DNA of 64,000 nt from Hymenobacter wooponensis (GTDB lineage Bacteria > Bacteroidota > Bacteroidia > Cytophagales > Hymenobacteraceae), in the NCBI RefSeq assembly GCF_004745865.1, contig NZ_SRKZ01000011.1, positions 1-64,000 on the forward strand. Reading direction: 5' to 3'. Each line of letters opens with the position of its first letter. Positions within the stretch are counted from its first letter, which is position 1. This document shows positions 52,482 to 61,259 of this stretch, in pieces. A program made the position numbers and the translations under genes. The notes beneath the pieces were generated by a model, which was given only the letters and a program-made list of their open reading frames with translations, did no database searches and was not told where the DNA came from.

Positions 52482-53620
52482 TGAGCAACTTTCTAATGGT
52501 GGCCTACGGCATCGACCCGGGCTTTTTGCGCGCCTGTGACCAGACCTTAGCCATTGTGCTCACGGCCTGTCGGTTTTTGACGCCCTCGCTGATGGGCATC
52601 GCCCTGCTCTACACCATCGGGCGCGGCTTTATCAGCGGTAGCGGCCTGGCAATGGACTGGGGGCCGATTATCAAGGCTACCTGGATATTCTTCCTGCTCT
52701 TTTTCTACCAGAGCCTGATTGATACCCTGGGTACCGGCATTGCGGCCTTTACGGCCCTGTTCTCTACCGACCAGTCCGCGGCCGAAGCGCTCAGCGCCCT
52801 GACCACGCCGCCGGCGGTGGCGGCAGCGGCCAGCAATGACAATATCGGTATGGGCGACATTGTATCGGGGGCGGCAGCCATGATTAGCAGCATCTCCGAC
52901 ACGCTCAGTTCCTTCACCTTCTCGGGCATTATGACGCGGCTTTTCACGGCCACTACCGTGCTTATCGTCCGGGAAATAATGACGTTCCTGCAACAGTTCA
53001 TCCTTGGCTTCCTCTACGTTTCCGGCCCTATCGCCATGACGCTTTCCGTCATTCCGGCCTTCGGTCAGCTGGCCATGAAGTGGCTGCAGAACTTCATCGC
53101 CGTACAGATGTGGGGGCTCACGTTCGTGCTGCTGGATACCATGTACGGCTTTTTTGCCGACACCCAGCGGGTAGCGGGCGGCATCCTGGCCAGCGGCGGG
53201 CCGGCCCAATCGGTGGATGACACCAAGTTCATGCTCATGTCGGTGGCCTTCGTGATGCTCTACATCATCGTGCCCTACCTCACGTCCATGTTTATCGGCT
53301 CCTCGGCCGTGCAGGGCTTCGCCGGCCAGATGGCCGGTATGGCAATGGGCGCGGCGACGACGGTGGCCGGGGTGGCGGCTCCCGGCGGGGGCGGTCTTGC
53401 CTCAGCCGTGGGTCGGGCAATGGGCAACGCTGGCGGCGGCGGTAGCAGTGGTAGCGGCAGTGCTGGCAGCAGTGGGGGTAGTTCTGGTGGCGGTGGCGGC
53501 AGCAGCGGGGGGAGCGGCGAAGCAAGTAGCTCCGCCTCCTCGGGCCTGCCCTCCATTACCATGTCGGACGCCCTGAACCCCTCCTACCGGCAGCGGGCCT
53601 CGGGCCTCTGGACTACCTAA
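52478..53620 (+). CDS. traJ: Conjugation protein TraJ (VirB6-like)
   Basis: The product has 380 residues. Six or more membrane helices lie between 20 and 290, with FFLLFFYQSLIDTLG and WLQNFIAVQMWGLTFVLLDTMYG typical of TraJ. The last 60 residues are an extreme Gly/Ser repeat, followed by ITMSDALNPSYRQ. The ATGATGA start overlaps traG. It forms the inner-membrane channel part. Confidence 0.82.
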   Translation: MMSNFLMVAYGIDPGFLRACDQTLAIVLTACRFLTPSLMGIALLYTIGRGFISGSGLAMDWGPIIKATWIFFLLFFYQSLIDTLGTGIAAFTALFSTDQSAAEALSALTTPPAVAAAASNDNIGMGDIVSGAAAMISSISDTLSSFTFSGIMTRLFTATTVLIVREIMTFLQQFILGFLYVSGPIAMTLSVIPAFGQLAMKWLQNFIAVQMWGLTFVLLDTMYGFFADTQRVAGGILASGGPAQSVDDTKFMLMSVAFVMLYIIVPYLTSMFIGSSAVQGFAGQMAGMAMGAATTVAGVAAPGGGGLASAVGRAMGNAGGGGSSGSGSAGSSGGSSGGGGGSSGGSGEASSSASSGLPSITMSDALNPSYRQRASGLWTT

Positions 53621-53734
53621 ATCCCCTCTTCTGAAAGGGTACTCTCTGCTGCTTACTCAAGGGGGCGGTAGGGAAGAAAATGCCCAAACGACCTGATTTC
53701 AACCTTCCAGCCTGACTTTCTAACCAGTTATACG

Positions 53735-54484
53735 ATGGATTCCGCCAAAGATTTGAGTACCTCCTTCTCCACCATGCGCAACCTGGCGCTGGGGAGTGTT
53801 TTAGCCCTGCTGCTAGTCGCCCTGGCCTCGGGCTTCCTAGTGTACCGGGCCTACGAGAACAGCGGTAAGCGCGTGTACGTCGTTTCGCAGTCCGGCTCGG
53901 TGGCGGCTCTTTCGGCCGGCACGGATGCCCACACCGCCTACGAGGCCCGCAACTTGGTGCGCCAGTTCATGCAAACCATGTTCGGCCACGACCAATACAC
54001 TTACAAGGCCAACCTGGATGCGGCCCTGCCGCTGATTGAGGGCCGCGGGGGCCGCCGGATTTACGAGGGCTTCACGCGGGGTCAGGTGCTGCAGAACTAC
54101 GAGCGGTACGCGGCCCGCAACGTCGTGACGGTGGATAGTGTGCTCGTGGACATGAGCAAGCGCCCCTGGGCCGGTCAGGTCTACATCAAGCAGCGCATTT
54201 TCATCGGCGGCCAACAGAAAGAGCCCCTCCCGCTGGCCGCCAAATTCAACCTGGAAGAAACCAACCGCTCGGATGCCAACCCCTACGGGCTGCTGATTAC
54301 CAACTTCGACTACATCCCCTACACGCCCACGCTGACGCGGGAAGAAACGGAGCTGCTGCAGTCGCAGGAAGCCGACCGGCAGCGTCGCCTGCAGGAAGCG
54401 CAAAGTGGCCTGGCCCCGGCCCCCGATGAGGCCCCGGCTCCGGCTGCTGCCACTCCTGCGCCGGCTGGCCCGGCTCCTCGCTAA
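53735..54484 (+). CDS. traK: Conjugation protein TraK (VirB8-like)
   Basis: The product has 249 residues: short cytoplasmic start, one membrane helix (about 17-37), periplasmic domain with YEARNLVRQFMQTMFGHDQYTY and FNLEETNRSDANPYGLLITNF. These blocks match TraK. A Pro/Ala tail of about 25 residues ends the protein. It lies 114 nt after traJ. Confidence 0.85.
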   Translation: MDSAKDLSTSFSTMRNLALGSVLALLLVALASGFLVYRAYENSGKRVYVVSQSGSVAALSAGTDAHTAYEARNLVRQFMQTMFGHDQYTYKANLDAALPLIEGRGGRRIYEGFTRGQVLQNYERYAARNVVTVDSVLVDMSKRPWAGQVYIKQRIFIGGQQKEPLPLAAKFNLEETNRSDANPYGLLITNFDYIPYTPTLTREETELLQSQEADRQRRLQEAQSGLAPAPDEAPAPAAATPAPAGPAPR

Positions 54485-54496
54485 CCCCTAAACCTG

Positions 54497-55399
54497 ATGT
54501 CAATCATGCCTAACTATATCCTGCCGGCCCTGCTGGGCCTGCTTTTTTCCGCTGCCGGGGCCTCGGCCCAAACCGCCCGCACCCAGCGCCCGCCCTCCTC
54601 GGTGGTGGTGGCCAATGAAACTCTGCTGGACGTGGCCGTTTCGGACAGCTCCACTACCTACCTCGTGTTCGGTGGCCCGGTGTCGCTCGTCGATGTGGGC
54701 ATGGCCAATAACTACCTGGTCAAAATCGAAGCAAATGCCGTGTTCGTGCGTGCCAAACGCAAGAATGCGCCCCCTACGCCCATGCTCATTCGCTACGGCT
54801 CGAAGTATTGGATGGGGCGTCTCGTGTTTGTCAACCGGCCGGTTCTGCAGCTCTATGACTTTCAGAAGGACGGTGCCCTGGGCATGAGCGGCACCGGCAC
54901 GGCGGCCGGCTCGGCCCCGGAAAACGAGCTGGCGCTGGACAAGGAGCTGGCGAAGAAAAACGAGGTCGAGGGCAAGCTCAGCAAGCTGCGCAAAGCCAAG
55001 GAAGAGCATCAGGCAGTAGCCGTGGTGGATAATGACCTGGTGCTGTCGCTGGCCAACGTACGCAACGACAAGGATTTCACCTACCTGCGTTTCAAGGTCA
55101 TCAACAAGACCAACATCGACTACAACGTCGATTTCACCGATTTTCAGCTGGTGGAAAACGCCCAGAAGAAGTTTCTGGCCCGCAAAAAGAACGAAGCGCG
55201 CCGGCCGCTGGCTCCCTCGGGCGGGCTGGCCAATCAGATTATCACCGGCCGCACCACCGGCTACCTGACCTACGCCATTCCCCTGTACGCGGCCACGGAA
55301 CGCGGCTACCTGGAAGTAACCCTGCGCGAACTTAACGGGGCACGGGTGCTGGTACTGCCGGTGCCATCGCGGGTCATTAACCGCGCCTCCACCATTTAA
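54497..55399 (+). CDS. traN: Conjugation protein TraN (DUF4138, VirB9-like)
   Basis: The product has 300 residues with a signal peptide ending ASAQ. VSDSSTTYLVFGGPVSLVDVG and NNYLVKIEANAVFVRAKR form the N-terminal half; LVLSLANVRNDKDFTYLRFKV, NIDYNVDFTDFQLVENAQK the C-terminal. This fits TraN. It comes before traM here, while in CTnDOT it follows traM. Confidence 0.83.
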   Translation: MSIMPNYILPALLGLLFSAAGASAQTARTQRPPSSVVVANETLLDVAVSDSSTTYLVFGGPVSLVDVGMANNYLVKIEANAVFVRAKRKNAPPTPMLIRYGSKYWMGRLVFVNRPVLQLYDFQKDGALGMSGTGTAAGSAPENELALDKELAKKNEVEGKLSKLRKAKEEHQAVAVVDNDLVLSLANVRNDKDFTYLRFKVINKTNIDYNVDFTDFQLVENAQKKFLARKKNEARRPLAPSGGLANQIITGRTTGYLTYAIPLYAATERGYLEVTLRELNGARVLVLPVPSRVINRASTI

Positions 55400-55419
55400 G
55401 GCCGCCGGCCCCTTTTACT

Positions 55420-56811
55420 ATGGAACCCATCACCTCCCCAAATCAGCCGGCCGTTCAACCGCCGAACCCCGATAATGAGCAGGAGCAACGGCCCGCGGCT
55501 GTGGTCGAGAAACGCACGCCCACCGAAATTCTGCGCACCAACTGGATGGCCTTTGCCGGCCTGCTGCTGGTGCTCGTGGTCGGTGGCCTTTTCCTGTGGC
55601 TGAAGTCTGCGAAGGAAGCCGCCCAACAGGAAAAAGAGCCGGTAGCGGCGGCCTCGGCCAACATCGAGCCGGAAATTGCCTCGCCCGAAACCTCGCCGTT
55701 TTCGCCCGTCGCCTCGCCTTCGGCCCAAATTGAGGCCCAGCGCCGCGCCGAAATGGACGCCAAATCGGCCCCGGCTACCCCAACTGATGAAGATGTAGTC
55801 GATGTGTTTGCCGTCGATACGACCGGGCAGGCGCTGCGTCGGCGGCGGCGCGCTCAGGCGGCGGCCCGTCGGGCCGAGGCCGCCCGCGTGGCCGCGGCCG
55901 ACGTAGATACCATCGAGACGACTATACAAGACCCGAGTACCGGCTCTTACCGCCCGGAAACGCTGGTGGTGCCCCGTCGCCGTATCACGGCCAGCGGCGG
56001 CGGTAGCCGGCGGCGTTCCTCTTCGGCCGCCCGTAGCCTGGTGCCGGCACGGGACGCGGACGGTACCCCGTTTGAAACCGACCCGGACGTGCTGGCGATG
56101 CTGGCTAGCTCCCCGCCCGAAACCCGCGCTGCCTATGAGCGCATGACGGGAAAACGCTACCGGGACCCCAACCAGACCGCGCAGCTGCTGGCCACCCGGA
56201 TGAATGCCCCCGGCATGGATGGCTTCAATACCGTCAAGGTGGGCGGGAGTTCCTCGCGCATGATGGCGCAGGGCAACTACCAGCAGCAACAGCAGCTCAC
56301 CCCCGACGTGTTTTTTAAGTGCGTCATCAACGGGGAGCAGAAGGTCCGCACCGGCTCGGTGGTCATTCTGCGCCTGCTGGAAGATGCCGTAGTCAGCGGC
56401 GTGACCTTCCCCAAAAACATGGTCTTCGCGGCCGTGGCCACGGTGGGTAATAACAACGTGACGCTGGAAGTCAACCGCCTCGGGCCCACGCGGGTCGATG
56501 CCGACATCTACGACTTCAATTACATGCCCGGCATCATGATTGACCCGGTGAAGCGCATTGCCAAAGATGCCTCGATGGCCGGCAGCGACCTGCAGCAGCA
56601 GACCACGCAGGAACTCAGTACCGCCATAGACCGCTCGGCCTCGGCCGCTAACTCGGTGGTGGGCGTCGGAGGCCGCGTCGCGGCGACGGTGCTCTCCCGG
56701 CCCAAAACGCGCACCAAGCTGCGCGACGTGCTGCTCCCCGATGGCTACCCCATCCTGATTACCACGGCGGCGGCCGGCCAGTTGGGGCCGGAAGCCGCGA
56801 GTGGCCGCTGA
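55420..56811 (+). CDS. traM: Conjugation protein TraM (VirB10-like)
   Basis: The product has 463 residues: Pro-rich cytoplasmic start, a single helix (about 46-65), a long variable region with Arg-rich patches, and the conserved C-terminal domain from about 285 (VFFKCVINGEQKVRTGSVVILRLLED, PKNMVFAAVATVGNNNVTLEVN). It spans the envelope in the transfer complex. Confidence 0.85.
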   Translation: MEPITSPNQPAVQPPNPDNEQEQRPAAVVEKRTPTEILRTNWMAFAGLLLVLVVGGLFLWLKSAKEAAQQEKEPVAAASANIEPEIASPETSPFSPVASPSAQIEAQRRAEMDAKSAPATPTDEDVVDVFAVDTTGQALRRRRRAQAAARRAEAARVAAADVDTIETTIQDPSTGSYRPETLVVPRRRITASGGGSRRRSSSAARSLVPARDADGTPFETDPDVLAMLASSPPETRAAYERMTGKRYRDPNQTAQLLATRMNAPGMDGFNTVKVGGSSSRMMAQGNYQQQQQLTPDVFFKCVINGEQKVRTGSVVILRLLEDAVVSGVTFPKNMVFAAVATVGNNNVTLEVNRLGPTRVDADIYDFNYMPGIMIDPVKRIAKDASMAGSDLQQQTTQELSTAIDRSASAANSVVGVGGRVAATVLSRPKTRTKLRDVLLPDGYPILITTAAAGQLGPEAASGR

Positions 56812-56842
56812 TTCCTTTCCGTTCACCTAAAAGCTTACGACT

Positions 56843-57730
56843 ATGAAAAAGCTCCTTTTGCCCGCTTTGCTGGCCGTTACGCTGGTTTTCTCCACTAAGG
56901 AGGCCTCCGCGCAAGCCGTAGTAAATGACCCACTGCACATGGGCATTCACATTGGCGACTTCGCCAAACGGCTGGCCCAGTGGACCGAAACCGTCAAGAA
57001 CTACCAGGTAGTAAAAGATGCCCGGCAGATTGCCGGCGTCACCAAGGATATTACCGGTCAGGTAAAGGACATTACCGACCAGACGCTGCAGCTGCAACGG
57101 CAGGTGCAGGCCGACTTACGGAAGGTGCAAAGCATTCAGGATTTACGCCTCTCCAACCCGCAGGAGCTGTTTGCGCGGGCGCTGTCCATGTCGGGCCGGG
57201 GCCAGAGCAACCAGTATATGCCGGTGTTTCAGAAAGCCGAACGCCTGCGGCAGGCCCTGCAGCTTAACAATCCCCAGCAGGACCTGAACACCGTGTACGA
57301 CGTGTTTTCCCGCTTTGGCGCGGGGGCCACGGCCGGCAACAACCGTATGAGTTCTTCCCAGTATCAGGCCAAGCGCGAAGAAGCCGCCGTTTCGACCTTC
57401 GCCTACGAGGAAATGATGCAGAAGAAGAAGATTGCCACCGCCTTCGGCTACTACAAGATTGCCGACGAAATGACGCAGCAAAGCATTGAAATGAATGCCA
57501 CGCTGAAGAATCCAGGCCGGTACGCCATGACGGAAGGCGAGCGGATGGCCGCCCTCAACTCCTCAAACGACAACATGATTAAGGCCATGCAGCTGCGCCA
57601 GGAAGCCGACCGGCTGTTGGCCGAATCCTCGCAGCCAGGTCCCTCGCGCCAGGCGGCGGAACTGGTGTACGCCGACGTGTTGGTCCAACAGTCACTCATT
57701 AAAATGGACCGCGCCCGTCCCCGTCGCTAA
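56843..57730 (+). CDS. VirB5/TrbJ-like conjugation protein
   Basis: The product has 295 residues with a signal peptide ending EASAQ. The body is helical, with heptads (VTKDITGQVKDITDQTLQLQ; MMQKKKIATAFGYYKIADEM) like VirB5 or TrbJ minor pilins. In CTnDOT-like systems a comparable gene (traI-type) lies upstream of traJ, so its position after traM is different. Assignment rests on layout. Confidence 0.55.
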   Translation: MKKLLLPALLAVTLVFSTKEASAQAVVNDPLHMGIHIGDFAKRLAQWTETVKNYQVVKDARQIAGVTKDITGQVKDITDQTLQLQRQVQADLRKVQSIQDLRLSNPQELFARALSMSGRGQSNQYMPVFQKAERLRQALQLNNPQQDLNTVYDVFSRFGAGATAGNNRMSSSQYQAKREEAAVSTFAYEEMMQKKKIATAFGYYKIADEMTQQSIEMNATLKNPGRYAMTEGERMAALNSSNDNMIKAMQLRQEADRLLAESSQPGPSRQAAELVYADVLVQQSLIKMDRARPRR

Positions 57731-57736
57731 ACCTGC

Positions 57737-58276
57737 ATGAAAAAGCTCCTGCTTGTGGCTCTTGCAATGGCTGGGGCCGGCACATCGCCGGCCCTGGCTC
57801 AACGCCACGTTAAACACATTTCCAGCTGGGGTGCCCATCTCGGGCGCTCCGAAAAGGGCGACTACTACGAGTTGAGCTACACTTCCATGCTCACCAATAA
57901 GCTGGCCCTGCGGGCCAGTGGCCTGCGGGATGCTGGCAACCTCGGCGCTCAGGGTGAATACTCGACCTATCAGGGCCGGCTGTTCATCGCCCCGCAACTG
58001 TTCCGCATTGGGGAGTTTGCCTACGTGCATCTGCTTATTGGGGCGGGGGCCGGCTACGAGCGCACCAACGAGAATCGCACGGGCGAGCTGGCTGCCGATG
58101 CCAGCGAGCCGCAACGCTTCACCTACGGCCCGCAAGCCGGGGCCGAAGTTGATTTCTTCCTCGGCAACCGCCTTTCCCTCGTGGCTACCGGCACGAAAGG
58201 CTACCTGTTCAACAACCCTTTAATCGACCAATGGCCCGGCAACGCGAGTGCCGGCCTGCGGTATCACTTCCGCTAA
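57737..58276 (+). CDS. traO: TraO-like outer-membrane conjugation protein
   Basis: The product has 179 residues with a signal peptide ending ALAQ. Alternating strands (YYELSYTSMLTNKLALRASGL, VHLLIGAGAGYER, LSLVATGTKGYLF, AGLRYHFR) form a small beta barrel ending in aromatic-basic residues. This agrees with TraO in length and pattern. The gap to the preceding gene is 6 nt. Confidence 0.65.
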   Translation: MKKLLLVALAMAGAGTSPALAQRHVKHISSWGAHLGRSEKGDYYELSYTSMLTNKLALRASGLRDAGNLGAQGEYSTYQGRLFIAPQLFRIGEFAYVHLLIGAGAGYERTNENRTGELAADASEPQRFTYGPQAGAEVDFFLGNRLSLVATGTKGYLFNNPLIDQWPGNASAGLRYHFR

Positions 58277-58292
58277 CCACCCTTTCTGACCT

Positions 58293-58676
58293 ATGAAACG
58301 ATTTGCCTATCTACTGCTGAGCTGCGCGGCCCTGGCCACCAGCTGCTCGAAAGACAACGATGCTACGCCCTCGGGGCCAAAAGAGTATCAGGTAGAATAC
58401 AAGGTTACCTCCAATGCCCCGGTATCGGATTACCTGAGCTACACCAACGAAAGCGGTGGCAGTACGACGCTCAGCAACACGCCCCTGCCAGCAAACTACA
58501 AGTTTAAGCGCACCATGAAGCAGGGCGATAACCTGACCATCCTGGCCAGCATCGACGGCGGCACGGCGGCCTCGGAAATCACCTGCTCCATCCTGCTGGA
58601 TGGCAAAGAGGTCAAGAAGGAAACCGGCCGGGGCGTCGATGCGCAGGCCGTGCCGGTGTACGTCATCGGGGAATAG
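58293..58676 (+). CDS. MmpS-like small lipoprotein
   Basis: The product has 127 residues with lipobox TSCSK (Cys18). The mature part, YQVEYKVTSNAPVSDYLSYTN and ITCSILLDGKEVKKETGRG, follows the beta-sandwich pattern of MmpS-type proteins seen in many Bacteroidota lipoproteins. As last gene of the transfer operon it may serve as surface or exclusion factor (inference). Confidence 0.6.
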   Translation: MKRFAYLLLSCAALATSCSKDNDATPSGPKEYQVEYKVTSNAPVSDYLSYTNESGGSTTLSNTPLPANYKFKRTMKQGDNLTILASIDGGTAASEITCSILLDGKEVKKETGRGVDAQAVPVYVIGE

Positions 58677-58919
58677 CTCTTCCTGCTTATGCTGACCAAC
58701 CTCAATTCATGCCTGCTCCCATTCATCGGGCTGTCAGCCGGTGCTGTCAGCATGGTCACGGTTGTGGCTGCTCGGCCGCGTGGCCACCAACCGGCGCTGC
58801 CCGCGCTGCTTCCTTATTGGCACCATCTGCCCGGTACCTCACGCTCAGCTTACTCAATTACTTTCAACTCTATTCTGTCGCTACAAACAGTGCGGATAAA
58901 TATTGTCAGTAGCTAATGG
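58677..58919 (+). other. Region without a convincing gene
   Basis: Two overlapping frames (58689-58916 and 58709-58912) exist, but neither has recognisable features; the first begins with hydrophobic residues and the second is Cys/Arg/Pro-rich. I leave both uncalled. The intrinsic terminator follows at 58920. Confidence 0.4.
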
Positions 58920-58953
58920 ATACCCGGCCGATTTCTGGCTGGGTATTTTTTTT
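58920..58953 (+). terminator. Terminator of the transfer operon
   Basis: ATACCCGGCC (58920-58929) pairs with GGCTGGGTAT (58937-58946, one G-T pair), followed by T8. It closes the operon that begins near 48091. Confidence 0.88.
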
Positions 58954-58965
58954 GCCGTACGTTTG

Positions 58966-59006
58966 AAAACAAGTTATGATAATACCCAATTATCATAACT
59001 TGTTTT
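58966..59006. repeat. Perfect 18-bp palindrome
   Basis: Arms 58966-58983 and 58989-59006 (right arm ATTATCATAACTTGTTTT) are exactly complementary around ACCCA. It lies 13 nt after the terminator and 48 nt before the next gene. Possible roles are a bidirectional terminator (T run follows), an operator, or a recombination site for the nearby integrase. Confidence 0.75.
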
Positions 59007-59053
59007 TTTATCTCAACTAAAGGCAAATACTACTGGTAAAAGCTTCTATCCCT

Positions 59054-59626
59054 ATGCGACTCTCACCCGCAATTTATAACAGCATGTCTGACTACGAAGA
59101 TGGCTACGAGGCTGGCCGCAACGCGCCCAACATTCGACAGTCCTATCAAAACGGTAAGGCTATTGGCAACGGACTAGCCGTGGTGCTGGGCCTGGGCTTT
59201 CGCTTGGTAGTCGAAACGCTGGTGCTGGCTCCGTTCCTAGTGCTGGGCCTGGTGCTGACAACCAACCTGGATTTTTTCGGGCCGGGTTTTGGGTATGCCC
59301 GGCTGCTGAGCATCGGGGCGCTGGCCTACGGCTTCTACGCGCTGCTCTATTTACTTAAAGGAGTGGCTATCGGCCTGCGCCTGCGCGGTACCCGGCACTG
59401 GCTGCTGCCGTTCACGCTTTGCCTGCTGGTGGCCTGCTTCATCCCGTCGCTGCTGTTGCACCTGTTCATCGTGCACACCGTCAAGGCCGCTCACCCGGTT
59501 TTGGTGTGGGTGGTGCCGGGGCTGTTCGCCCTCTACACGTATTCCCGCTACCGCTTCACGGAAGACATTGCCCCCAACCTCGTGCTCTGGGCTTACCGGC
59601 GCGGCTACCACTGGACTGTTAAGTAA
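59054..59626 (+). CDS. Membrane protein, unknown
   Basis: The product has 190 residues, or 180 if the ATG at 59084 (MSDYEDGYEAG) is used. A short acidic start is followed by four membrane helices between 40 and 165 and a basic end. The next gene starts 1 nt after the stop. No family recognised; similar small membrane genes occur at the end of transfer regions. Confidence 0.6.
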   Translation: MRLSPAIYNSMSDYEDGYEAGRNAPNIRQSYQNGKAIGNGLAVVLGLGFRLVVETLVLAPFLVLGLVLTTNLDFFGPGFGYARLLSIGALAYGFYALLYLLKGVAIGLRLRGTRHWLLPFTLCLLVACFIPSLLLHLFIVHTVKAAHPVLVWVVPGLFALYTYSRYRFTEDIAPNLVLWAYRRGYHWTVK

Positions 59627-59627
59627 T

Positions 59628-59927
59628 ATGAGTCAGCTGGAATTTGTTGAGCGCGTGACAATACAGGCGCTGGCCTACCTGCAGCAAGCCCGCGCTTATA
59701 AGCCCACGCCGGAAGAATACATCAAATGGGTGGATAGTCACCCATCGGCCATTCGGGTACTGCTGTTGCGGCGGGGCATGGCAGCGTGCTGGGCGGGCGG
59801 CTCCCCCTCGTTTCAGGATTTCATCCTCACCCAACGGGGCCACTCGGTACACGACTACACGGCCCACCAGCTCAGCGAAGCAGATTACCTGCGTTGGGTG
59901 AACTTCATGGACGACACCACCTTCTAA
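59628..59927 (+). CDS. Hypothetical protein
   Basis: The product has 99 residues, soluble, with AYLQQARAYKPTPEEYIKWV and QDFILTQRGHSVHDYTAHQL. It is directly behind the membrane protein gene and 48 nt before the integrase, so all three may be co-transcribed. Family unknown. Confidence 0.55.
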   Translation: MSQLEFVERVTIQALAYLQQARAYKPTPEEYIKWVDSHPSAIRVLLLRRGMAACWAGGSPSFQDFILTQRGHSVHDYTAHQLSEADYLRWVNFMDDTTF

Positions 59928-59975
59928 GCATGGCCGTGTGCATCCGCTGCTCAACTTTGCCCTTCCCTCCGAATT

Positions 59976-61028
59976 ATGAGTAAATCCCTACGCAACGTGC
60001 CAGCTGTAACGACGGGCTCATCAGTCGCTGCCAACTTGGCGCGGGCTTCCTCCAAAGTGGCCGGTTTCCTGGAAACGGGCCTGCAGGGTGCCGCCAACAC
60101 GGAGCGGGCTTATAAGTCGGACCTGAACACCTACGCCGAGTTTTGCGCGCTGCACGGATTTACGGCAGTGCCGGCCGACGTCACCACGCTGACGGAATAC
60201 GTGGCCTACCTGGCCTCCGAAAAGCCGACTCCCGATGCAGGGGGCAGTAGGGAGAAAAAGAAGGGGCAACAACCCCTCACCAGGCCGCACGCGCTGGCCA
60301 CTATCCGGCGGCACCTTGCCGCCATCCGCAAGGCGCATCAGCTCAGCGGCCACTCGATGCCGGCGACGGTGGATGCGCTCAACATCGTCATGGAAGGCAT
60401 TGCCCGCACCCTGGGCAAGCGGCAGGACCAGGCGCTGGCTTTTACCGTCGAGGAGTTGAAACAGGCCATTCGTAGCATCGACCTGGAAACGACGGCGGGC
60501 CTGCGGGACCGGGCGCTGCTGCTGGTGGGCTTCGCGGGGGCTTTCCGGCGCTCCGAACTGGTGGACCTCAACATCGAGCAGTTAGAATTCACGGAGCGGG
60601 CCTTGCTGGTGCATCTGGCCAAAAGCAAGACCAATCAGTATGGCGCGGTGGAGGACAAAGCCATTTTCTACGCCCCCAATGCAGATTTCTGCCCCGTGCG
60701 CTGCCTCCGGGCCTGGCTTAATCTGCTGGGCCGGACCAAGGGGCCGCTGTTCGTGAAGATTCCGCGGGCGACTCCGGGGCAGATGGCTGCCCCTTCGGAC
60801 AAGCGCCTTTCGGATATTTCCATCAACAAGCTGGTGCAAAAGCGCCTTGGCTCGGCTTACTCGGCTCACTCATTGCGGGTATCTTTTGTGACGGTAGCCG
60901 TGCTCAATGGGCAATCCCACAAGGCTATTAAAAACCAGACCAAGCAGAAAACGGATGCTATGATTGAGCGCTACACGCAGCTCAACAACGTGGTTTCGTA
61001 CAATGCTGCTCAATCTCTCGGGCTGTAG
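59976..61028 (+). CDS. Tyrosine recombinase (integrase)
   Basis: The product has 350 residues. N-terminal core-binding domain (about 25-130, with TERAYKSDLNTYAEFC). The catalytic domain shows R191 in FRRSEL, the K in LAKSKTN (216-218 region), H298 and R301 in AHSLRVSF, and nucleophile Y333 in IERYTQ. The usual second His/Trp position (GHK) is Gln324 in TKQKT. It could integrate the element or resolve multimers. No att duplication was identified. Confidence 0.88.
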   Translation: MSKSLRNVPAVTTGSSVAANLARASSKVAGFLETGLQGAANTERAYKSDLNTYAEFCALHGFTAVPADVTTLTEYVAYLASEKPTPDAGGSREKKKGQQPLTRPHALATIRRHLAAIRKAHQLSGHSMPATVDALNIVMEGIARTLGKRQDQALAFTVEELKQAIRSIDLETTAGLRDRALLLVGFAGAFRRSELVDLNIEQLEFTERALLVHLAKSKTNQYGAVEDKAIFYAPNADFCPVRCLRAWLNLLGRTKGPLFVKIPRATPGQMAAPSDKRLSDISINKLVQKRLGSAYSAHSLRVSFVTVAVLNGQSHKAIKNQTKQKTDAMIERYTQLNNVVSYNAAQSLGL

Positions 61029-61174
61029 CGGCAGAGCACCGCCTCTTCAATTCACTGCCTCGTTACTGTGCAAATCCGCCAGTGAGGCGCCCTGATTTAT
61101 AAACGGACGCTCTTGATAAGTAAGGGCGCTATTGACATCATGCGAATGTTCGTTTACTTGTGCAGAATAGCGCA

Positions 61175-61182
61175 TAGATTTG
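61175..61182 (+). promoter_or_regulatory. -7 promoter box before the PIN remnant
   Basis: TAGATTTG matches TAnnTTTG, 34 nt upstream of the ATG at 61217. A TTTA at 61153-61156 with 18-nt spacing may be the -33 element. It shows that the truncated gene once had its own promoter. Confidence 0.6.
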
Positions 61183-61216
61183 AGCGTCGATTCTCTACCC
61201 ACATATAAACAAACTT

Positions 61217-61258
61217 ATGCGCGTTCTCCTCGACACCAACATCGTTATCCACCGGGAA
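61217..61258 (+). pseudogene. PIN-domain gene, N-terminal 14 codons only
   Basis: The frame reads MRVLLDTNIVIHRE, the first strand and catalytic Asp (DTNI) of PIN-domain ribonucleases. From 61259 the sequence turns into transposase coding DNA in another frame. The rest of the PIN gene is not found after the transposase, so it has been deleted as well as interrupted. The original was probably part of the defence-type locus that continues with the helicase. Confidence 0.65.
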
Positions 61259-61259
61259 C

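Noticed and set aside
58709-58912. Cys/Arg-rich frame resembling a YidD-type small protein
   Set aside because: The YidD motif order is not present and an overlapping frame of equal length exists, so neither is supported.
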